A stretch of DNA of 11,148 nt. Source: Phycisphaerales bacterium (GTDB lineage: Bacteria; Planctomycetota; Phycisphaerae; Sedimentisphaerales; Anaerohalosphaeraceae). Below the pieces are notes generated by a model. The model searched no databases. It was not told where the DNA came from and saw only the letters and a program-made list of their open reading frames with translations. Positions 7,129-11,148 of this stretch are shown piece by piece (the stretch's first letter is position 1; every line of letters starts with the position of its first letter). The stretch is taken from the NCBI GenBank assembly GCA_011048645.1, contig DSDR01000128.1, positions 1-11,148 on the forward strand, in the 5' to 3' direction. Position numbers and translations under genes: made by a program.

Positions 7129-8067
7129 ATGCTAAACAATCAGGTTCAATCGCTCAAAACCAAGCTGGCGGTATATCCGCTGGGCACGGCCGTGGCGCGG
7201 TTTATGGATTATATGACCGTGGAGGCGGGGCTGTCGGCCAATACGCTGCTGGCGTATGGGCGAGATTTATTGAAATTCTGCGCTTATTGTACCCAAAAAG
7301 ATATCAACCAGATTGACGGCCTGTCCGCGGTAACGGTGTATGGCTACCTTCAGCAGCTTGCCCGCAACGGCCTGCGTGAAAACAGCCTGAGCCGGTCGCT
7401 GGTGGCGATTAAGATGCTGCTGCGATTCGGGCTGATGACCGGGGCGGCACAGGATGATTTTACCGACGCACTGGAAGGCCCGAAACTCTGGAAGCGGCTG
7501 CCCAGTGTCTGCGGCAAAGAACAGGTACTGCGGCTGCTGGACGCCCCGCAGCCGGACGATCCCTATTTTTTTCGCGACAAGGCGATGCTCTATCTGCTGT
7601 ATGCCACCGGCGCACGAGCCGGGGAAGTGACCGGGATGCGGGCCAAGGATGTCAACCTGGAGATAGGCTATGTCCGCTGTTTCGGTAAGGGGGGCAAAGA
7701 ACGGATTGTGCCCCTCGGCAAAACCGCCGGCGGCTATCTGAAAGAGTATCTTTTGCAGCAGCGGCCCGCCCTGCTCAAGGCCCATAGTCCGGAGACGCTG
7801 TTTCTCTCGCGTACCGGCCACGGACTGGATCGCACCAATTTGTGGCGGGTGGTCAAGAAATACGCCCTTCGCGCGGGGATGCCGAAAAACCTGACCGTTC
7901 ATACCCTGCGGCACTGTTTTGCGACGCATCTGCTGGCCGGGGGGGCCGATCTGCGGTCGTTGCAGGAGATGCTGGGCCATGCCGATATTCGCACCACACA
8001 AATTTACACCCACGTGGATCAGGACCGGCTCAAAACCATCCATAAAAAGTTTCACCCCCGCCATTAA
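7129..8067 (+). CDS. xerD: XerC/XerD-type tyrosine recombinase
   Basis: This site-specific DNA recombinase probably resolves chromosome dimers at dif. The N-terminal SAM-like core-binding domain spans about 20-105 (ARFMDYMTVEAGLSANTLLAY). The catalytic domain carries the full set of active residues: R163 in ATGARAGEV, K187 in FGKGGKERIVPLG, H258 and R261 in HTLRHCFATHLL, H284 in MLGHADIRTTQIY, and nucleophile Y293. The length of 312 aa is close to XerC/D proteins. The chosen start is the ATG at 7129; an ATG at 7039 would add 30 residues that look unlike the family and lie in the divergent intergenic region. XerC versus XerD cannot be separated with certainty, and one protein may do both jobs if no partner exists elsewhere. 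No attachment site, transposase or other mobile-element gene is beside it, so an integrase role is less likely. Confidence 0.93.
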   Translation: MLNNQVQSLKTKLAVYPLGTAVARFMDYMTVEAGLSANTLLAYGRDLLKFCAYCTQKDINQIDGLSAVTVYGYLQQLARNGLRENSLSRSLVAIKMLLRFGLMTGAAQDDFTDALEGPKLWKRLPSVCGKEQVLRLLDAPQPDDPYFFRDKAMLYLLYATGARAGEVTGMRAKDVNLEIGYVRCFGKGGKERIVPLGKTAGGYLKEYLLQQRPALLKAHSPETLFLSRTGHGLDRTNLWRVVKKYALRAGMPKNLTVHTLRHCFATHLLAGGADLRSLQEMLGHADIRTTQIYTHVDQDRLKTIHKKFHPRH

Positions 8068-8079
8068 ACACGGTACAAT
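8051..8079 (+). promoter_or_regulatory. Candidate promoter for the MCE transport operon
   Basis: TTCACC (8051-8056) and TACAAT (8074-8079) are separated by 17 nt, a sigma-70-like arrangement that starts in the last codons of the recombinase gene. It lies about 60 nt ahead of the ATPase start. The -35 matches consensus at four of six positions and the -10 at five of six. With a 75-nt spacer, read-through from the recombinase is the alternative. Confidence 0.3.
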
Positions 8080-8142
8080 AGATCACAATCGCGGCCAAGC
8101 GGTTGCACAGAGTCGCCCTGTAAACACAATGAGCGATGTCCC

Positions 8143-8946
8143 ATGACAGAGACAGAAACCATCATCCGGGTTGACCGGCTGACAGCGGGGTTTAACGGAA
8201 CGCCGGTGCTCAAGGAGGTCTCGTTCTCTGTCAAGGCGGGCGAGATTTTCATTATTCTCGGCGGTTCGGGCTGCGGCAAAAGCACCCTGCTTCGGCATCT
8301 GATCGGACTGCAGGAGCCGATGGACGGACACATCCACATCCTCGGACAGGAGCTGACCGGCGCCAGCGAATCCGAGCGGCGATCCATTTTGTCGCATATC
8401 GGCGTGGCGTTTCAGAGCGGAGCGCTGTTCGGCTCGATGACGGTACTGGAAAACATTGCCCTGCCGCTGGAAGAGTTTACGAGCCTGCCCAACGCGGCGA
8501 TTCGCTGGATTGCCGGTTCCAAGCTTCGTCTGGTGGGGCTGGGCGGCTGCGAGGACCTTTTGCCGGCACAGCTTTCCGGCGGGATGCAAAAACGGGCCGC
8601 TCTGGCACGGGCGATGGCGCTGGATCCGAAAATCCTCTGTCTGGATGAGCCGTCGGCGGGACTGGATCCGATTACCGCCGCTCAACTGGATGAATTGATC
8701 GTGCATTTGTCCGACGTCCTCGGCGTAACCTTTGTCATCGTGACCCACGAACTGGCAAGTGTCTTTACATTGAACGGTCGAGTGATTATGCTGGACAAGC
8801 AGGCCAAAGGCATTATCGCCGAAGGACGGCCCGAAGAACTTAAAAATGACCGTTCCAATGCAGCAGCCTGGCGCTTTTTTAATCGAAGTCTGAAGACGGC
8901 GACAGAGGGCCCCATCGGAACCGGCTTGAATGGAAGAAACACGTGA
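8143..8946 (+). CDS. mlaF: ABC transporter ATPase of the MCE/Mla lipid-transport type
   Basis: This is the cytoplasmic ATP-binding subunit that would power lipid movement between inner and outer membrane through an MCE complex. Visible motifs are Walker A GGSGCGKST (40-48), Q-loop VAFQSGALF (88-96), ABC signature LSGGMQKR (144-151), Walker B ILCLDEP (164-170), D-loop SAGLD, and switch histidine in VTHE (H202). The phrase FQSGALFGSMTVLENIALPL is characteristic of the MlaF branch rather than other ABC ATPases. The length of 267 aa is normal. Its stop overlaps the next gene's GTG by 4 nt, indicating translational coupling to the MCE subunit. The ribosome-binding site is weak. A MlaE-type permease gene, normally adjacent, is absent on both sides, so the partner permease must be encoded elsewhere. 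Confidence 0.93.
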   Translation: MTETETIIRVDRLTAGFNGTPVLKEVSFSVKAGEIFIILGGSGCGKSTLLRHLIGLQEPMDGHIHILGQELTGASESERRSILSHIGVAFQSGALFGSMTVLENIALPLEEFTSLPNAAIRWIAGSKLRLVGLGGCEDLLPAQLSGGMQKRAALARAMALDPKILCLDEPSAGLDPITAAQLDELIVHLSDVLGVTFVIVTHELASVFTLNGRVIMLDKQAKGIIAEGRPEELKNDRSNAAAWRFFNRSLKTATEGPIGTGLNGRNT

Positions 8947-9893
8947 AGCAGAAAGCGACATATTTTAAGGTGGGTTTGTTCGTACTGGTGTGTGCGGCCG
9001 GACTGGTGGCCGGGCTGCTGTATGTCGGGGCCGATGTGCTCCGCGGAGAGGTGGTGCGGGTGGAAACGTATATCGACGAATCCGTACAGGGACTGAGCGT
9101 CGGCTCGGCGGTGCTGCATCGAGGGGTCAACATCGGCCGGGTTGAGCGGATTACCTTTGTTCAGGTTGAATATCCGATGGCCCCGGACAGTCCCGAGTTT
9201 CGGCAATTCGGACGGTATGTGATGGTGGTCATGGCCATCGATCCGCGCAAGTTTCCGGGGCTGGACCACGATCCGGCCATGATAACCGCGATGCTGCGCA
9301 ATCAGGTCTCGCTGGGACTGCGGTTCAAACTGAGTTATCAGGGGATTACCGGACTGTCGTTTATTGAGGCCGATTACGTCGATCCGCAGCGCAACCCCGA
9401 ACTGCACGTGCCGTGGGCGCCCAAACACATTTATATTTCTTCGACGCCGAGTCTGTTTACCAGTTTTACGCATGCGGTGGAAAGTGTCTTTCAACGGCTT
9501 GAGCAGATTGATTTTGAAGGTCTGTTTGCCCAATTAAACAGCACCTTCGAGGCCATTGAGACCACGCTGCACGACGCCAACGTAGGTCAAATTCGCGAGG
9601 CAATGGTGGAGGTGATGGAGGATATAAAGACAACCAACCGACATATCCAATCGCTGCTCAACCAGACCGACGAACCGATGCCCGGCAACATCCCTCAGGC
9701 GGTAGAGGCCTTCAGTCAAACACTGGCCCACATCGATGAGCTGCTTGAGCGACACGAAATAGATATTGATGCGGTAATGGCCAATCTTAAAATTCTTGTG
9801 CACAACCTGCGGCAGGTTTCGGACAGTATTAAAGACAATCCAGCGCGAGTGCTGTTTGCCGCCCCGCCGGAAAAATCGGAGCTTGTCCAATGA
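8943..9893 (+). CDS. mlaD: MlaD-family MCE protein, membrane-anchored lipid-binding subunit
   Basis: This is an inner-membrane-anchored periplasmic subunit expected to form a hexameric ring that carries lipid. After a short cytoplasmic tail comes one transmembrane helix (about 9-30, KVGLFVLVCAAGLVAGLLYVG). An MCE domain follows at about 38-148, with VQGLSVGSAVLHRGVNIGRVERI and a GLRFKLSYQGITGLSFIEADY segment typical of the family. Residues 170-300 are predicted helical (repeated hydrophobic heptads such as LFAQLNSTFEAIETTL and LAHIDELLERHEIDIDAVM) and may form a tube or coiled coil, as in longer MCE proteins. The end, DNPARVLFAAPPEK, resembles the conserved tail of MCE proteins linked to ABC systems. 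The start GTG overlaps the ATPase stop, and its own stop overlaps the next ATG. At 316 aa it is longer than E. coli MlaD, because of the helical extension. Confidence 0.92.
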   Translation: MKQKATYFKVGLFVLVCAAGLVAGLLYVGADVLRGEVVRVETYIDESVQGLSVGSAVLHRGVNIGRVERITFVQVEYPMAPDSPEFRQFGRYVMVVMAIDPRKFPGLDHDPAMITAMLRNQVSLGLRFKLSYQGITGLSFIEADYVDPQRNPELHVPWAPKHIYISSTPSLFTSFTHAVESVFQRLEQIDFEGLFAQLNSTFEAIETTLHDANVGQIREAMVEVMEDIKTTNRHIQSLLNQTDEPMPGNIPQAVEAFSQTLAHIDELLERHEIDIDAVMANLKILVHNLRQVSDSIKDNPARVLFAAPPEKSELVQ

Positions 9894-10519
9894 GACCCTC
9901 AACATGTATCCGGAGTGTTGGATTTTTTTTACTCCTGTTGTCTGCGGCGGGATGCAGCCCGCTTCGTCAACCCCCGCCGGCCAAGGCGTTTTATCTGCTG
10001 GATATTCAGCCGGAATCGCAGCCGCAGCGCCTGTCGCCGGCAGTTTGTTTTCGTGTGCGGCCGATGTCTGTACAGTCGCCGTTTTCGGGCACGAGCCTCA
10101 TCTATCGCACCAGCGAAACAGCCTACCAGCGGGACTATTACAATCAGTTTCTTGTGCCGGGCGACCAACAGATCGGCGAAGCGCTGGTCGCATGGCTGCC
10201 GGCGGTCGGCGTGGTACTTTGCCCGGATACCGCAACGGAAGACCAGACGGAAAGACTGATCCTTGAGCCGCATCTGGAAGCGCTGTACGCCGATTTTCGC
10301 AACCCTGATTCACCGTCGGCCTATGTGCGCTTGCGGTTTGCCATCACGGCGCACGACCGCTCCTGCCGATGCAGCCGGATTCTGCTGAACGAATCCTTTG
10401 AGGCGGCGGTCGATGTGCCGAGCAACCCCACCGCCGAACAAATCGTTGAGGCGACAAGTCAGGCCGTCGCCGAGGCCTTCGGCCAATTCCATTCGGCCCT
10501 TGAAAGCCTGTTTCCGTAG
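9890..10519 (+). CDS. ABC-type transport auxiliary lipoprotein (PqiC-like)
   Basis: This 209-aa lipoprotein starts with a signal peptide (VGFFLLLLSAAGC) whose lipobox puts the lipidated cysteine at residue 22. The mature part shows the pattern of the ABC_trans_aux/PqiC family: an early FYLLDI strand, VRPMSV, and then the YYNQFLVPGDQQIGEALVAWL segment, which corresponds to the family's conserved region before a terminal helix. In Pqi systems the related lipoprotein sits in the outer membrane and closes the far end of an MCE tunnel. The same role is inferred here, taking the place of a soluble MlaC shuttle. The ATG at 9890 overlaps the MCE gene's TGA as ATGA, so it belongs to the same operon. 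The C-terminal helix (VEATSQAVAEAFGQFHSAL) is typical of the family. Membrane location is predicted, not shown. Confidence 0.85.
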   Translation: MRPSTCIRSVGFFLLLLSAAGCSPLRQPPPAKAFYLLDIQPESQPQRLSPAVCFRVRPMSVQSPFSGTSLIYRTSETAYQRDYYNQFLVPGDQQIGEALVAWLPAVGVVLCPDTATEDQTERLILEPHLEALYADFRNPDSPSAYVRLRFAITAHDRSCRCSRILLNESFEAAVDVPSNPTAEQIVEATSQAVAEAFGQFHSALESLFP

Positions 10520-10556
10520 GCTCGCAGACCTGCACAATTCGCTTTTTCGCTTTGGC

Positions 10557-11120
10557 TCAGGATTTCGGCGAAATCTCAATATCAACCCGCGTGCCGTGAA
10601 TCAGCGTGTTGTAAACGGGAGAAAACGCGGCTAATTCTTTGAGTTTGGGCAGGTTTTCGGGCGCTGTTTTAACGCTGAAATGAATACGGATATGCTGATA
10701 GCCTTTGGGCACATCAGGATCCAGCCCCAAAAAGCCCCGCAAGTCGATCCGGCCGTCAAGCTGTGATTTGAGGTATTCAATCGCAATGCCGCGCACGGCG
10801 GCGTGGGCCACCAGACTCGTCGTCACGCAAGCCGCCAGGGCGTTGAGCAAATGTTCAACCGGATTGGCGCCCTGGTCCGTACCGCCCAGGGCCTGCGGCT
10901 CATCGGCGTGCAGATCAAACGGCTGCCGGTGCGATTGCTCACCACCCAGACATTTGAAACAGGTGATATGCGTCTGATTGTGTCCGCCGGAAACCCACCG
11001 GTTGCGGGCACGAAAAACGCATTGACCCTGTTCCGGATCGGCTTGAATGGCTTTGACGGTTTGTTCAAGCGATTCCATATCGATACCGTTGGTAACGGTC
11101 TGTAATTCGGTTGTTTTCAT
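10557..11120 (-). CDS. OsmC-family protein
   Basis: OsmC-fold proteins are small dimeric enzymes, many of which reduce organic hydroperoxides with thiols. This 187-aa protein has the signature GGTDQGANPVEHLLNALAACVTTSL (79-103, given in part), with the candidate reactive cysteine at C98. It also has the RGFLGL and late SPVYNTL segments seen in the longer, YhfA-like branch. In classical OsmC/Ohr a second cysteine pairs with the first; here that place is serine (S167), which also occurs in other members of this branch, so peroxidase activity is uncertain. A CFKC pair (54-57) is an extra feature of this protein. The ATG at 11120 follows a strong GGAGGTGAT. It converges on the lipoprotein gene with a 37-nt spacer, and no clear terminator hairpin was found there. 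Confidence 0.88.
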   Translation of the reverse strand: MKTTELQTVTNGIDMESLEQTVKAIQADPEQGQCVFRARNRWVSGGHNQTHITCFKCLGGEQSHRQPFDLHADEPQALGGTDQGANPVEHLLNALAACVTTSLVAHAAVRGIAIEYLKSQLDGRIDLRGFLGLDPDVPKGYQHIRIHFSVKTAPENLPKLKELAAFSPVYNTLIHGTRVDIEISPKS

Positions 11121-11125
11121 AATAT

Positions 11126-11132
11126 CACCTCC
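11126..11132 (-). promoter_or_regulatory. Strong Shine-Dalgarno sequence of the OsmC-family gene
   Basis: GGAGGTG lies 5 nt ahead of the ATG and continues as GGAGGTGAT, matching the anti-SD sequence almost in full. It is the strongest ribosome-binding site in the window and fixes the start at 11120. The promoter would be beyond the window edge. Confidence 0.8.
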
Positions 11133-11148
11133 GTAAAAACGGGTTGGC

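Noticed and set aside
7129..8067. Integrase of a mobile element or integron.
   Set aside because: No attachment repeats, tRNA gene, cargo or other phage/transposon genes are beside it. Sequence and length fit a housekeeping Xer recombinase.
10520..10556. Bidirectional terminator between the convergent lipoprotein and OsmC genes.
   Set aside because: I found only short direct repeats (GCGAAAAAGCGAA) and no stem longer than 4 bp.

Overview
The window reads as chromosomal DNA from a diderm bacterium. The best guess is a member of the Planctomycetota, probably the Phycisphaerae/Sedimentisphaerales. This rests on three things: a short ECF sigma factor of the Rhodopirellula/Verrucomicrobium type translationally coupled to a FecR-domain membrane protein with a C-terminal NPCBM-like module; a secreted LamG-like protein just downstream; and a eukaryote-type hexokinase. 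The lineage is inferred from gene content, since there is no rRNA or other marker gene in the window. Coding density is high, no non-coding stretch exceeds about 160 bases, and no tRNA, rRNA, CRISPR array or insertion sequence was seen.

Layout. (i) 1-2971, minus strand: sigma factor (2962-2426), FecR/NPCBM protein (2429-744, GTGA overlap), then a secreted lectin-fold protein (641 to beyond the window edge). This looks like a surface-signalling and carbohydrate-binding cassette. Inverted repeats lie in front of the sigma gene and between the FecR and lectin genes. (ii) 3108-6288, minus strand, transcribed in the order ADP-ribosylglycohydrolase family hydrolase, UDP-glucose 4-epimerase (galE), hexokinase. 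The spacers are 38 and about 47 nt, so this is probably one sugar-metabolism operon. (iii) 6414-6968, minus strand: a lipoprotein of unknown function. (iv) 7129-10519, plus strand: a XerC/D tyrosine recombinase, then an MCE lipid-transport operon (MlaF-like ATPase, MlaD-like MCE protein, PqiC-like auxiliary lipoprotein). The last three genes are joined by 4-nt stop/start overlaps. (v) 10557-11120, minus strand: an OsmC-family protein, convergent with the lipid operon.

How the genes work together. The MCE cluster carries an ATPase, an inner-membrane-anchored MCE subunit and an outer-membrane-type lipoprotein, but no MlaE permease and no MlaC shuttle in the window, so its permease must be encoded elsewhere. 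The sigma/FecR pair probably responds to an envelope or polysaccharide signal, and the lectin-fold protein is a plausible target or co-regulated product. I found no clearly undescribed system. The most informative oddities are the permease-less MCE operon, the carbohydrate-binding module on the sigma-linked FecR protein, and the inverted repeats around that cassette.
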